The notes beneath the pieces were generated by a model that worked only from the letters and a program-made list of their open reading frames with translations, was not told the DNA's origin and did not search any database. From assembly GCA_013399305.1 (NCBI GenBank), contig VXAI01000038.1:4461682-4525681 (forward strand): a stretch of 64,000 bases of DNA, written 5' to 3'. This document shows, piece after piece, positions 14,801 through 29,820 of the stretch. The number at the start of each line of letters is the position of its first letter. The stretch's first letter is position 1. Made by a program: the position numbers and the translations under genes. Source of the DNA: Rostratula benghalensis (taxonomy: Eukaryota; Chordata; Aves; Charadriiformes; Rostratulidae).

Positions 14801-17800
14801 AGTCTGAATGCAGTAGGACAATTGAGAATGCTTGCTGAAAGTTGCTGTCTTTGTTGTCACATCTTTATATTTCATATAAAGAAGTACTTCAGGGTCCAAA
14901 ACTGCAATAAGGGGTTCTCAATGTCCTGTATTTTGGTGGGGAATAGCCATGCACAAAGACTGCTTCAAATTCCAGTTTGAGTACCTATTTGTGTACCTGG
15001 CCCATGTTGTTATGCAGAAGTCAAGCTGTTGAGGTTGGAAGAGTAGGACTGTGCAGAGTACCATGAAGCTTCTGTCCAGGTCTGTGGACAAAGGGGGCAG
15101 CAAACAGGGGTGCACATACCCGTGCTGCTTTGCCATGCCTCCAATAAACAAATAAATAAAGCTACCATTGGTTCCCTAAATTTATGAATTATCTTTTCTG
15201 TGAAGCATCTCAAAGACAAACCATGTCACTTCTGACTCCTGTGACTTAGAAAAGGAAAAACCCTTTATGTATCATGGAACCTGGCCTTTGGCTTTAAATA
15301 TTCCCTCATGTCATTTCTTCTGCTACAGCACTATTAAATTTCTTTGCATCAAATGACCTGACAACATACCTCTTGACATTACAGTGTGTAGAGGTTGAGT
15401 ATTGTTTTGACTATTGTTTCTGTTCTGTAATGCAGGCCCCAGTTTGTTCCATGTGTGAATCAGTGAAGCAAAAGTTCTAGTTGTGCCAATTTGCTCTGCT
15501 TTCCCAAATGGAAAACAGGCAGGAGAGTACAATTACATAATTAGGAAATATACATTTGTAGCTTTCCCCCACTGCTCTGGAAGCAGCTTGCCACCATGAC
15601 TCTTGCAGGTGGACCAGCAGATGTTTCGCAGTTGACATCCCTGCTGCCCCTCGGCCAGCTGGCAGGAAAGATCTGTCATTGCCTCCCACTTGAGGTCACA
15701 GATGTCCCTTCTGAGACGCGTCTTTACACAGAGGGGGATCAAACTGTGCCAAACTTGGCACTGCTGTTCAATGGGGGAGTTACGCCTCTGTGAGCTTGTG
15801 TTGATAAAAATGCCACAGAACTGTCTGGGTAGTCACATATAATGTGACAGAGACTCAAACAAGCGGTTATATGGGCTGTGATTTATGGTGTAACTCCCAT
15901 GGGGACTGTTTTTCACTGACAAAACACAGAGATGACAGTGCTTATGCCAGCTCTCATGTTGCTGCTGCCTGAGTGCTCCTCCTTGGCCTCTAACAGCCAC
16001 GTGCAGGCCAATATCCCATTGGGATCAGCTCCCTGCTGTCCCAGCCAACATGGTTACACACCTTGTCCAGCCTCAGAGGTTGGGGGGGGGAAGGAGGGGC
16101 AAAAGGTTTATGAGAAAATTCGGGGTAAAAAAGACAATTTGGAATCACTTGTGATTGAAGGAGGCTGTGCATCCTCCCCTGTATATTTTTCAGAAGGAAC
16201 CAATGTTAGAAATGGCATCAGGTGAAAAATAGCTGTTCTGAGGGATTTATTGCATCACTGTAAGCAACAATGGTTTCATTTTCCCAGGCATGAACACTTG
16301 TAATGCTGCTTTCTGTAGATGCCCTATGGAATGCTCAGTTTTCTAAAATTACCTAGTGTTCTGTTTTTACCAGAATCACACTGAATGAGGTTTGTAAACT
16401 GGTAATAATACATCAGCTTTCTGTGAAATGTGAAATACTTGTAAGCCAAGGAAATTTTCCATGGAAAATATTCTATATGCTTATCTTGCCTATGGGCACA
16501 CAGACTAGAAAATGCCAGACAATTCTCTTCTGCAGTCCTTGGCTAGAAAGCAGTGTGAAATCAGGCTAATTTATGATGAATTATCATAAAGTGTGATGAC
16601 ATGATTGCCAGAAATAGTGGAGGTATTTTAAGAATAGAACTTGAGAAGAAAATAACTCCTTTCAAGAATAGAAGTTTTATGTGTAATCCTGCACTATTTA
16701 CTCCACCTGAACAAGCAAACAGTGCAATTCAGGGTAGGTACCACTCACCAAAGACACCCTCCTGTTGTCCCTCTCTGTCTGCCAGGAAAGCCTCGACACA
16801 GATTCCTCCATCCTCATCTCTCTGCTTCCTTTTTCCTCCTGGTGCACGGGGGCAACAATGAAGAGAACCTTTCTTGTTTACAGCAAACATGTTGGTTTCA
16901 AATAGCACAAAGGGATTAGGATGAAACAACTGCAGGTAATTCTTAAAAATAGCTGGGGAAAATGTTTGTTTTTTAGTTACAGAATGGGGAAGGATTTGTA
17001 ATAAAGCCAGGTATGTTCAGTGTAGAATAATAAATACGGCAGTGATCTTTCCTCTTTCTCTCTGTAAAAGGGTTTTTTAAACAAGCAATTTTTTTCAGTA
17101 GTTTGGGCAATATAATAGAGACACTCATTTGAAAACATTTTGAGTGTGAGGTTAATTATCTGTTCTTTGTTAGCATTGAGACACTTCAGGGTGTGTGTTA
17201 GTAAGTTATTGATGTTATCTTTTCCAAGTTGTTGGAATCATTGCCATTCTGGCCTCTTGTCTCCCACCTTAGCTGTGCTCCAATAATGCACTACAGCACC
17301 TAGCCACTCCAGGGCTGAGTTTGGGCTGACTTGGTGTGACCTCACTTTGTGGGACTCTAATGGTAGTCCTTCCCAGAGCACTGGTAAAGGAAATCAGCCA
17401 CCAAACGTCTGAAGGAAATATGGGTCAATCAAAGATTACATCATCATATCAGGCAAATCAAGTAGTTCAATAGTCATACTTTCCACTTCAAGATGAAAGG
17501 ATGAGCATAAAACTTAAAACAGCAAGGAAATTGCGTCATTTCTGTAGAAAGTCAAAACTCAAGCAGCCAGCTCAAATACACAAAAGCTTGCTTTTGAGAG
17601 CTAATTCCTGTTTTCAACAGTACTGCTGTAAGGAGGCTCAACCAAGATGAGCTGAGGCAGAGAGGTGTGCAAGAGTAAGGTAAGAGTCAGCCTTTACTTT
17701 GCCAGAGGAGCTATTGCCTCTCCTGCAACGATACCAAATACTGCACTGTTTCAAGGTGGTGCTGTTCTGGAGTTTCTCATGCCTCTTCTAAAAGGAAATC

Positions 17801-20800
17801 TGCATTTATGTGGCTGGGAATAAAAAGGATTCTAAAAAAAGATATCCCTTCAACTACTACAGGGTGGAGGAATCCCAAAGCAACTCATTCTCCTTTCTTT
17901 TATCTACTCCTGAGCTACTAAGTGCTGCGATGATGTTTATCTAATAACTCCATTCTCCTTGAGGCATAGTTGCTATTAATAGTAATTATCTATGACTTAC
18001 AATTTGTCTTGAATTCTCCTTACTAGTGCAGCACTTGAACTGATTATGTACTCCCACTATTAGAATAAAAAATGATGTGACTGCATTCTTAATAACAGCT
18101 GCATATAAGTGTGTGCATAAAAATATCTTATCTTCTGAAAGTGAGAGGTGTTTCTACCCACAGTGAGGTGGATGAATGTTCACCAATTGCAGAATAAGTG
18201 GGATGAAGAGGCTCCTGACATTCTCTTTAACGAGATAGAATATCTCCTGACATTGACTTGTATGATTTGGAAGACTCAAATTAGTCTGAGCATATTTATA
18301 TTTTGTGGAAACTCAGAGGACAATGATGATTTTGGTACTTAATTGAGTTTTGCTGTCATAAGCATGTAATAAGGCAGGCTGATTTGACCAGCTTAAAATA
18401 CATGTAGATAAGACAGAAAACCTTCTGTGTCATCCCCAGATGTAAATTCCAGCAAGGTCATTAACTTCTCAAGGTCATATGTGAGAATTGTGACAGCCTC
18501 AGGAAACAAATGTAGATAGCCTCAATCCTGGTTCAGTGTATGTACCACAATGTCCTATATCTCACTGGTTTCCTTTGGGTAACTGAAATTGGGTCCAGAC
18601 CATTACAGCTGTAGCTGGATTGGGGTGGAAAACTCTGTTACCTCTTCGCTGCTTTGAGTATTTGAGCAAATGCTCCTGCCAGGTAGGTGAGTGCTAGCCT
18701 TGCCTCTTTAAAATACGAGTTCATGTTTTGCTGAATAAACAAAAGTAGGTTGGAAAATTCCAGCTAAAAGAAGAGTAGGTGGACTTTATCCCTCAGCAAA
18801 ATGTATTAATTTGCAATTATACCGCACTTAGAGTTCCTTGTATGTATTGCTGGTCTATCAGTAATTATAAAACATGCCACAGAGGAGGAAACTTAAGAAT
18901 TCTCATTTTTGGTCTGTCTTGACTCGTCTGACCTTGAAAGTCTCATTGAGCTCTTTAAAAGCAGTCTGTAATTTTGAATGTCTTATGTCAGCTGAGTTGT
19001 ACATACAACCTTAGACGAAATTCATGAGAGTTAGAATTTTCCAGTGCATCTGGTGCTGAATGCCCTGTTGAGCTGGTGACCCTGCCACCTTAGTTTTCTT
19101 AGGAGTTAAAAACCACACACACAAAAATACCCCCAACTTATCTGCATTCATCTCACAGGAATGATGTAAAATTAGGTAGTTTATCTTGAAAATTCTGCTG
19201 AAAAATCTATTAGTAAAAATAATTACTGTTGTAATAAAGGACAAAAAGAAAAAAAAATCATGTTTTAATGTGATGGCTCTAAGCCTTCTTTAAAGATACA
19301 TATTAGGATAAAAGTGTCAGGCACTTTAGACCTAAATCTTTCAAGTTTTATGTTTGTAAAGCTCCTTGTTTACAAGCTAGATACTAATTTGCATTCCTAC
19401 TTCTGATTTATAGACATAATCAAGGCCATTTTTGCGAAGGGGCATTGCTTATTCTCATTCATTGCAGCTACAGGTGTGGGAGTGGTTGGAGGAAACTCTC
19501 AACACTTGGATCCGCTGAATGGGGCGAGAGGCAAAGAGCTCAGGTGTAGCTGAATATCAATAGGAACGGTGTTCCCATGGGGAGAGAATTCAGTGATGTT
19601 GAGCCCACCCAGCAAATTATACAAGAAACATGAATTTGCATAAAACCGTCTTGCACAGATGTTCATCAACAGAATGCAAGCATAGCTTTTTTTCTTCTGT
19701 TAATCAAGAAGTATAGTACAAACATTAATTTATTGGCTTTTTGGGAGGGGAGTGGAGCGGGGTATGTAACTCCATGCCAAGACACTACAGAGGTAGAGAC
19801 AAAAGAAATCAGAGAACACTTCAATTTTCTTTTGAAACAAGCAACCAGTAGAACCCGGACTGCAAAACAAACAGTTACATTTTATTTTGTTAAAGTAAAT
19901 AGATAATTCATAACTGAAAATGAACTAGTAATACTACCTGTAACTGCACATCTGGTGCTACCTGTCATTACAATATGTCCAAATTACGATTATATTTATT
20001 ACGTATATAATTGTGCATGGAACATGGTCTTCTCACTGATAGCCTCATCTTAGGAAAGGTTTAACAGGAAGGCCAGGTTTTGGAATTACAAACCAAAAAC
20101 TACGTCAGGAGGAGAAAGAAACTGAAAGACTAGAGCCAATTACAAAAGAGATTATAATTATTTAAAATTAATTTAACAGCATGCAGAATTTAGGTTTGAT
20201 AATTTCCACAATTTTCTAATGTGCCATTGGAAACAAGATGATGAACTGTATGGCCAGCTCCCTCCAGATGGGTCATACTCTAGCAGAAATGGGTGAACGG
20301 GTCTTGACATTGCTGAAGCTTCTGGGAAATCCCATATTATAGGGATGCAGTGGAAGTGGCCTGTGTTATGTTAAAATCTATCGGTGAATGTACAAAATAG
20401 ATTTGCTGCTGCTTTGAAAAACTTGGCAGTTAAATCTCAACTGCTGAATGGAACTAGCAAAGAAGTGTTCACCCACTCAGTATTTGCACCTCTGTACTGG
20501 TAACAGCAGTACCGAACCTTGGGTTAATAAGGCCACAAAGTGAAAATTTGTATGTTTATGTATGAGTTTCCATAATTGCCTCCTCGTGTTAACAAGTGCC
20601 TCTGACAATATTTTATATTTTGCAAAATGAATGAAGCCCCCTGAGCTCTGTGGACGTTCTTTCCTGTTAATTAAAGTAGGATTTTCTTACCAGCTTTTAG
20701 CTTCTAGTAGGCAACTGCCAATTTTTGTACATATTGCAAGGAAGCAATGAGATAGAAATATACGGCCAACACACCTAAAGAATGAACACTGTTCTCTTCA

Positions 20801-23800
20801 AAAACTCAGTGTAACATTTAGCAGCTGGAATTGCTTAAAATGTGCTTAAAATTGCTTGAGAATTATTTTCTGAAGTAGTCTTTGCTTGGCTTGGAAATTC
20901 TGAATACAGGCTGAACCGCTTAGAAAGACTGGATTTAGTATCCCCTTTGTTTGTTCCCTTCCAAATGCAGAGCAGTTTGTGAACAATGCTGTCTCCACAG
21001 GTAGGTTAGGATTATCCCAGGGCTTAGTGCCTGCTCCCTGCCTGCAGTGGTGGGGAAAGTCACCCTTATAGAAGCATTGTGTGAGAAAATAAAGTTAGAA
21101 GTTATGCTGCCATGCTGTTGGTCCACAGACCAGACTTTGATGAACTTGGCCTGTTTGGTTTTGATGCTGTGTGTACAACGATGCCCATGTCCTCTCCCCA
21201 TTTCCTGTCCCATCCCTGTGTCGTCCCCCCTCCCTGCCCCTTATAATCAAGAATTACTTCAGGAATTAATGTGAAAATACTCAATGTTCACTGGTTTTAT
21301 GTTCCTGAAGTGGGAATGAAATGTCCCATGTTTAACTTCCTCTTGAAGATGTAGAAGCAGAGGATTATGGCTACAGAAGATGACTTCTCTGCCAGTTTGT
21401 TAGTGCTACACAGACATTTTCTGTGTACCCAATCAGGAGCAGGAAAAATGTGTGTCCAACAAGTTTTCCACGTCAAGTGAATTGACTTATAAATATGCTT
21501 ATATTTAGGAAGTGTGCCAACACCACAAAGGCTTAGAGCAAAGGGAAAGCAACACCTGGGGGTTTTTTTATAAAATTAGGTTTACTTGCTAGAACTGTTT
21601 CTGGTTAGTACTGAGCTGGAGGGTTATGCTCTCATGGTACTGAGAATATAATTAGGATAATAAGTTTGACTTGAAAAGTGCTGATAAACTGCAGGTACTC
21701 AAGTGCTTTCTCGAGAATGACAATTACACCCAAAGGATCAAGCTGTTTGGTTTGGATCAAAATGGATGCCAAGGAGATGGAACTAAGGGATAAAAGACAT
21801 GTTTAAGGAAATATTTCCTTGGACCTTCCTGAAAGTGACACCTATGGGCAGTAAGTTCCTCGAGGCTTCTTCAGAGCCACTTTGCTCTTAGCAATAGAAA
21901 GTGATACCTATGTTTTGAAATTCCTCTGAATATTTCTAGTGAGAAAATCCTGGTCATAAAGGGACCAAATACAGTTAATGGGTGGTATTTAGAGCCAATG
22001 TATCCCAGTCTAATTTTATGACTGACTGGGGGCGCAACAAGACTGAAAATCAGATGATGTCTTAGGGCTGAATCTTCAACTCATCAGTGTTTCATTATGG
22101 ACTTGAATATACTTTTATATCCTGCATTATATAACGTACAGTCATACCAGTAAAACCAGATAGCCTTGGTATATTTAACATTTATGAACACATTTCTGAC
22201 AATCTTGTAACCTACCAGTTATTTCTTGCAGTAAAATATTATGCATTCAAATTTTTGCTCTTCTTTGAAAAGTACTCCTTTTTTGTTTTTCCTTTCCTCC
22301 TCAACCTGTACGGCACAGATTAGTCCACACTTTTAATATATCCAGTATTTAGATAAACAGTACTGGAAACTTTAATTACAATTGTTAATCCAGCTTGCAG
22401 CACGATGAGGTGTTTTGGAGGCTTCTCAGAATATTTGCCTGCACGAGGGTTCTGAGTGGAAACATCTCCTTTACATGCTCCATTTTCTGCATAATTACTT
22501 TGCCATGAGGTTAATTAGTCTGTGTATTTGCCTGGCACGTGCAGTATGGAAAGCAACTCTAGCATCATTTCATTACTTAAGTGCACCAGCTCTGTCACTG
22601 AACTGAAAGACTGTCTGGGTTCTAGCAAACAACTATTTTAGTCAATAAACCATGCATTATGGGGGCTTAATTGTGTGCACTGAAACAACAGATGAACACA
22701 AGTGTGTCTGTAAGGGAAATACAAGTTCTAGAAATTAGGGGGACATCATAAGCATTTTAATCAGAGCATTTAAAAGTGAGAAGGTAGAAAAGAACTCTTG
22801 AAGAACCTGTTGTGGAGAAGGACCTCTGAGCCACAGGTACTGTATTGTAAGACAAAGTGACAGAATCAACTCGATCTGAGACATGTACAAGGGTAGGTAA
22901 TAGAGACTTAATACTGATTTACTATAAATGTCTGTATTTGGATCTGATCACTAAGTGACTTCCATGGACTTCTCTGTTTCTGTGAATAGATGCGCGTCGG
23001 ATTGGCGCTTGTTTAGAATCAGGATTTAGAAGTGGCCTTGTCCAATTTTATGGAAACTTGAAATGTCTTTGCTTCTTACCCTCCTTTGACTTGCCTAGCT
23101 CCTGTGTAGTACTTGGTGTGTGTTATAATCATGTGAATAGCCTTGGATGAAAATTACAGTAAGATGATCAAAGGCCTGTTTAAGACCTCAAAGTGATTAC
23201 TGTTAACTTGGCTTATCCTGCTATTGTGTACCATCCTGTCTTTGTAAAAACATGTGTTCATACTCAAACCATTATTTTACCAGCAGTGCTGAGTTGTATG
23301 CCCAGAAAGGACTGTGGGCTTTAGGCGTAAGGCAATCGCTTGCTTGCCCTTAGCTTCATGGATGGCCTCATACTGTGGAATCTTCCTTTCTACCTTTGGG
23401 ATAGCCATCAGGAGACGGGCTGCTCTGTCAGCCTCCGTGCGGGAGCACACGCATGAAAGAGCTTTGTAGCAAGAGCACACTGCCCCTAAAATGGACACAA
23501 CATATTGGATCCAAAAAAGGAATGCACTCCCAAGTTATTTTGTTGTATGAACAGGAATGGCACAATAAAACTACTTTGTGCCCCTTGCTTCATGATCTCT
23601 AGAGCTGACTCAGCAGTAATAAATAGGCATTCATTAATTCAGCAGCTGACAAAAATGTCATTAAGTACTGATTTGTATCACTCAACCACCTGTAGAAAGA
23701 CTTTTTAATGTGAAAAAATAAATGCAGTAGTTGTATGGAGCAAGTCTGGGGTTTTAGCATTATGAAAGAAAATAGCCTTGATATTTTGAAAGAAAGTTGC

Positions 23801-26800
23801 AGAAGAGCAGTTTGATATAATCAGAACAAGACTTCATAGAAGTGAGAAGGAAAGAGTGAGGTGACTGCCTTGGGCTTCAGTGGATGAGAGCAGGGGGTCG
23901 TTACAGTCCTGTCCTAAAGGCCACAGCAATATATGTCCTGTGTAACTCAGTGAATTACAAGCAGAGTTTGCTGCTGTTCTTATCACTTTTATTTGAATGA
24001 ACCAGGGGAAAAACCAAAACCCAACGCAAAATTACCAACTGCTGTGATCTTCAGCAACTGAAGAATCTGTGAATGAGTTGGTTTCACAGGACTGGGACAT
24101 TCCTGGACACCTAATGAGACAGTTTAGACCCAAACCTAAAACATTTTAGCCAGAAGAATTAAGACGAAGAAAAAAGTTTATTTAGAAAACTAATGTTTAG
24201 ATTTCAGTAAAATAACTAACATAAATGGTCTGGTGTAATCTGTGGTGATCAAAACCTCACAGGGGAGGGGAGGCAAGACAATTTTTCTGTCTAGTTCTAA
24301 ATTTAAGATTTTTAGTGCAAACCCCACTTTTGGTGTCTCTCATCCAGAGCCCTTTTTGGTTTTTTGCTGCTGGAGAATCCACTCAGCAGCCTTCGGGCAG
24401 TCCCTTTGGAGATGTAAACTGAGCCTTGGCGTGGGGCACGCTGCACTTCAGAGATAAAACCTTACTTGGAATTCCTTCCTGGAGAGGAGAACCTGCACTC
24501 CATCTAGGGGAAGCATTGGTTTTAATAGTAGCCTGAGTGGTGTCCCAGCTGGTGGCTGTATATTGAGCTAACATATCAAGGCTCTACTGAACCACCTAGA
24601 AATGTCTGTGGAGTAATATGAGAACTGAGAGAAGAAACCCGTTCCCTGACAATCTCTGAGGACACTCCTTTTCCTCCTGAAAGCCACGTAAAGCAGAGTT
24701 GTGCTGACCTGAATGCCATCTGCTTACAATGGCATTGACGCTAATTTTCATGTGACATTTTGGCTTTTATGAAATATGAGGTGGCAGCTGAAGCACATTT
24801 AGCAGCAGGTGTTTGGGTTGCACTCAAGCCCAAGTGTTAGTCAATTTTTTCTGTTCCAGTGATGTAAAGGAACTGGAAGGCCCACTGTCCTTCAGCGCCA
24901 TTAAAAATATTGCTCTTTGATCCATATTTTCTCCGTAATCCTGCCAACGTCTTCACCAGGTCTTCAGCCTCTGGGGCAACGTGTGTAGCGTGGCTCTGCA
25001 GGGAGGTGGATCTGTGTCAGAGAGCCTTCTCAGAGACAAAGGACACTTCTTTCAATAATTTTAATGGCCAGACTGTCTCTTGCAGAAATAGACGAGTAAC
25101 AATCCAAAGGTTTTGCCTTCTCCTTTTTAGTACTAAAATAAATTAGAAGATTCCAATTACTTTTTTCGATTTTGTATCTCCAGGAATTATTTTTTCCTTG
25201 TGAGGGTGCAATGGGAGATATTTCGAGATGGCTGCACCTTCAAATGGAACTTGTAGAGAGAAAAAGTGTTAGTTTGTGCATCACTGACCTCCATATTTTC
25301 CTGGTGATTTCAGAATAAGCAGCTGTTCAATTATAAAAGTCATGATTCCTTGATCAGCCCCCAATGAAATGATACCTTGTGAGTGAATAAACTGGTTTCA
25401 AATCTTGAAATAAAGGTAGGATGTTTGAGTCGTGCAGATCTTAACTTCTAGTGTACCTGGAATTAGAATTTTAAACTCACTTAGTTTTTTTTGGACCTGA
25501 ATAGAGCACACTTAGCCCGTGTTTTTAATTGATTTCAAGCACATAATAATACTCCTGTGACTGCTCTCTAAAAAACTGTTAATGGACAGATCTCAAACAT
25601 AGAAAGTGATTTTCTGATACAGAATTCTTGTATGCCCTCAGAATAGAAGTCCAAATAGGTACACTGTATGCAGAGCTTCTTACAAAGACATCTGGGGCCT
25701 TTCTGGCTTCTAAGTTCCTGCCACCCCTGAGGGTTTTCTCCTTTATTCCCCATTGCCTTCATAGGCCACATAGAGGATGGTTTGGGTTTTGTTTTCGTTC
25801 TTTAAAAAAAAAGTACTATAATAGGCATTCCTAAGTATAGCATTTAAGGATAGGTTTGCCTTAATTCCTGTAATTACTGAAAGTTATAGACATACCACTT
25901 CTGCTTAGCTGGGTTTTTTTAAGGCATCTCAATCTATGGTAAATGGATTTATGTAATTTTCTGTAATAGGTTGCTCCATATTAAATTTAGGTAATATAGT
26001 ACTATTACGGCAGAGCTATCACATAGGCATAAAGCCTGCTATTTAAAACAGCTTCTTAAATATGGCACCAGTTAGACTGGTTAGACTTCCTTTCACTTGG
26101 GTCTTACTAAATCTGTTTCAGTAGAATTACTCCACTTCTATTGTGATGGAAGTAACATCAGAATAAAGCCCTCGAAGCAGCAAGGGCAAAACTTAACTGA
26201 TATTGATTGGAAAAATCATCATCACGAAGTCTGACTCCAGCTGCCAGACACGTGCAGCGCCTTCGGTTGGCAAAGGCTGTGTCCACCCTATCAGAACAGG
26301 ACTCCCTGGGGGGGAGGCGATGTAGAAGTGAAGCATAAACCGCCCAGTGATTTCAAATCCAAGACCTGATAGGTGATGGACTTGTTATTTCTTAAACTGG
26401 GAAGTAATAATTTGAAACCAGGAAATCTGTGGTTGCTGCAATGTGAAATTAGCTATTTTACAAAGCCACATTCACTGTTACTACAGCCCTACTCCGCCTG
26501 TGAGTGGTTTAGCAGTTTACTTCCTAAAGCAAAAGCCACCTAGAAATGTAACTCAATTAAGATTCAGAAAAATCCGAAGGAAACATTAAATGTACTGATC
26601 CTCCATGGCAGGTCTGTATTTTACAGCTAGGAAGATAAGGTAATTTCTTGCCCTTAGTCCATGTTTTGAGCCCTGGCTGCCATTCGTGGGAGACGTGGAA
26701 CAGAAGCTTTTACTCATTGACAGGGGGGCGGAAGCATAGCAAATTTTAGCCCGTAAGGAGTGTGTAACTTCTTTATACTTGAGAAGGCACGTTGATTTAC

Positions 26801-29417
26801 ATTTACTGACCAAATCCCACCTTTTTTGTTCATACAATGAGGTTTCTTTCTTTTAAATTGTTTGATCCAGCAGAATTCAAACGTTTGGATAAAGAACTAG
26901 TTCTAGACTGGCTCACCAACACAATCCAATCTTTCCCACAGACCCATCTGTGAAACTAACAATTCTTAAGTGTAATTTCCTGAGGAGACTTCAAATGTTG
27001 GGTGTTGACTTCAATAAGAGTTGAGTCAGATCACTATGGTAGACAAGAAGAGGGTGAAAGCAGACAATAAAGGGCTTTGTTTCAGCTTTAATATTTGTCT
27101 TCTGTGATTGGTTCACATGCAGGTAGGACCTGTGACTTCCTTGCTGAGAACCCACTTTTAACCCTGACAGCAACCCCCCCATGGCTGTTGGGAATGAAAT
27201 GTCTCCACGACGTTTAAATGTGCACACTGAGTTCACAGCCCCTGGGAGAGGCAGCTTCTGACAGCTGGTATTTCCTAACTTTAACCAAAGCATGGCTGGC
27301 GTTCAGCTACAGTAATTGAACTTTTTTTTAAGGTATGGGAATAGCAGACATAAGTATTCCAGTAAAGAATTTTAGATTGTTAGCTTTATTTAGTTTTAAA
27401 TTACAAAATATTTTGGTTGTATGAAAACATTATAATAAACAAAGCAGGTGTGAGGTGGGGAGAAAAACATTGGCAGTAGTGCTTGAATGTGTAACTATTG
27501 ATGGCCTAAAGAAGGCTTATTTGCTCCTTAAGGCATGTAAGGAATTCAGTTCCTTAAACACATTAGAGATCACTCATTTATGGAGTTAAATATAGTCTAG
27601 GCATAATGGTGGTCAGACTCTGTTTTCATGAACTAATGACCTCTTGGACATCAACCCAAATGTGCTGCAGGGATTCAGCAAAAATGCATGTAACGGGATT
27701 TATCAAGTTCTGCTCTGACCTCTGTACAACTTACGTTGAAGACACCAGTTAGGGTGTTTTCCTCACCTGCTGTTGAAAGATTGCATGTATTTTGGTTTTG
27801 GACCGGACTTATAATGGTTTTCTTTTTTGAAAGGTCTCTCCAGATGTATGGAATTCCGTTTCCTACTTTACGTGTGTGCGGATGCTTTGGGTTTTATTTG
27901 GATTCTTTTGTTTCTTTTGGTCAAACGTTTTGTATTGAGACTTGCATCTCAGAAAGCAGGTCTGTCTCCTTTGTGCTTTGTCATGAACTTCCACTTCCAG
28001 TAACACTTTGCTGACACTCCACTGCTATCACTTGCATCCAAGGGGTGTCTGGAAATGAACTGTGGATCTTTATTCTTTGCACAAAGCACCACTCCAGCAA
28101 TGGCAGAGTGATGATGTTGCTGAAGTGGTGATGCAGAAATGAAGAGGTTACTGCTGAGTCTCTGCCCGTTCTGCCTGTGAATAAGGACTATTTTCTTCAC
28201 AGGTTTCACTGTAAAACCAGGTGATGGACAGCATTTATGCAGAGAGTTGAAAGGCTTTGATTGCTTACTGTTGGAGGAAAATCCTGCAAGAATGACTTTT
28301 ATAAAGAAGACAGATGAGGAATGCGTTTCTTGTCATCAACTGGAAGAGAAACAGGAGCATAATAAACTATGCAGTGACAAAGTCACCTCTGAATTCTGTT
28401 TGCATATGTATAAGAGAAAGGTATTGAATTAGTAACGTGAGAGGGTAAACACTGAACGTTGAATGTTGTATCAAGAGTGTTGTATCAACTTCCATCTTCA
28501 CACGTTTGGGGTTTATCCAACGCTTCCTTTAGCTTCTGGTGAGGACTGTCCTTTGAATACAGCAGTGGATGATCTCAGGGTTGTTTTGGTGTGCCATTTC
28601 ATGGTTTCTACACCTTAAATCTGAAGGATTTTTATTCACTTTAGAAATTATGAAAAAATAAGGGGGGGAGAGGAAAAAAAACAAAGATGAATTTAAGTGA
28701 TACTCTGTCCCTTCAAGGAGTTTGTGTGCTAAAACCAGACCATCCATCTACTGGCATACATAGAAAGTTAGGTCAGTGTTGAATAATGTATTACCAGAGT
28801 GAGATAACTCAAGGTAACTGCCCGTCTCCTCCCCTGCAGTGTCCTCTTCTGCACATACAAATTCCTCTCTTAGTGCAACTTTAGCTCCTGCTCTTCATAT
28901 TGAAATACAGCCAAAATACTGGAAGAAACTCATACCCCTAATATCCTTTAAATTTGTATTAAGTAGAGAAATGTATATTATTTCTATTTTCAACACAAAT
29001 AGGTAAGTATCTCTGCATACATAAATACATATATATAAATCCCCCTTTTTTTTATTTATCTACTTCTTACTGCATTGTTTGGTTAATGTTTGACCACAAC
29101 CAGGATTGTTAAGAACTGACATTAACTATAAGTAATTGCATTTATTCTAAGATATAACTTTACATTATTAACATCATTATTGATTACACCTTTGTCTCTA
29201 CAAAGCATTTAATAGAAAAAAATACATATTCCCTTCCTAGCAAACAAATGTGAAGAACCCGCTCTTCCCATGGAAAGCTCCTTCCCGAAAAAGATAAGCA
29301 GTCTTATATTGAAAAATGCTGTTAAATACCAAGAGGTGCTAATACATTTTTCATGTGCTGATAAAACTTCCTAATCCAGAAGTTAACACTATTTCATATA
29401 TTGAAATACAATATTTG

Positions 29418-29437
29418 NNNNNNNNNNNNNNNNNNNN
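29418..29437. other. Assembly gap (20 N)
   Basis: Twenty undetermined bases. Both flanks carry the same 17-mer ATATATTGAAATACAAT (29396-29412 and 29447-29463), so the gap may hide an unmerged overlap rather than missing sequence. Confidence 0.95.
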
Positions 29438-29787
29438 TTAAAACTAATATATTGAAATACAATCCAAGGAAAGAGTATTTAGTACCTCTCTGCATCTACT
29501 GTAAAATTGGTATTTAGATCTCTTTTAAACAAAGATCAGATAATAAATTTAGCTCCTTCAGAGTCACTTGTTTTTCCATAGCTTTTAAACATTTTTGTTT
29601 TGTGCATAGGCCAGTTTTAAGCTCTGAAAGCTCTTACAGATATCAATGTACTCAAAATAGAAAATCAATGAAGCAAGAATGGGTATAGTTACACTGAAAA
29701 ATAACCTCTGGGTCCCTACAGCGATTTGCTTTTTGCAAAATAATATGTATTTACAAATTATTAAATACTTGCCCAGTATCCATATTT

Positions 29788-29820
<33 letters not shown>

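Larger units (their letters stand above)
1..29417. other. Non-coding region downstream of GABRA6, distal part
   Basis: AT-rich sequence with only short open frames (up to about 119 codons) that resemble no family I know and lack supporting splice or codon patterns. The region lies on the side where amniotes have GABRA1, but none of that gene's conserved exon motifs (for example the GYDNRLRP segment) appear. No RNA gene is recognised. Simple repeats are listed separately. Confidence 0.6.
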
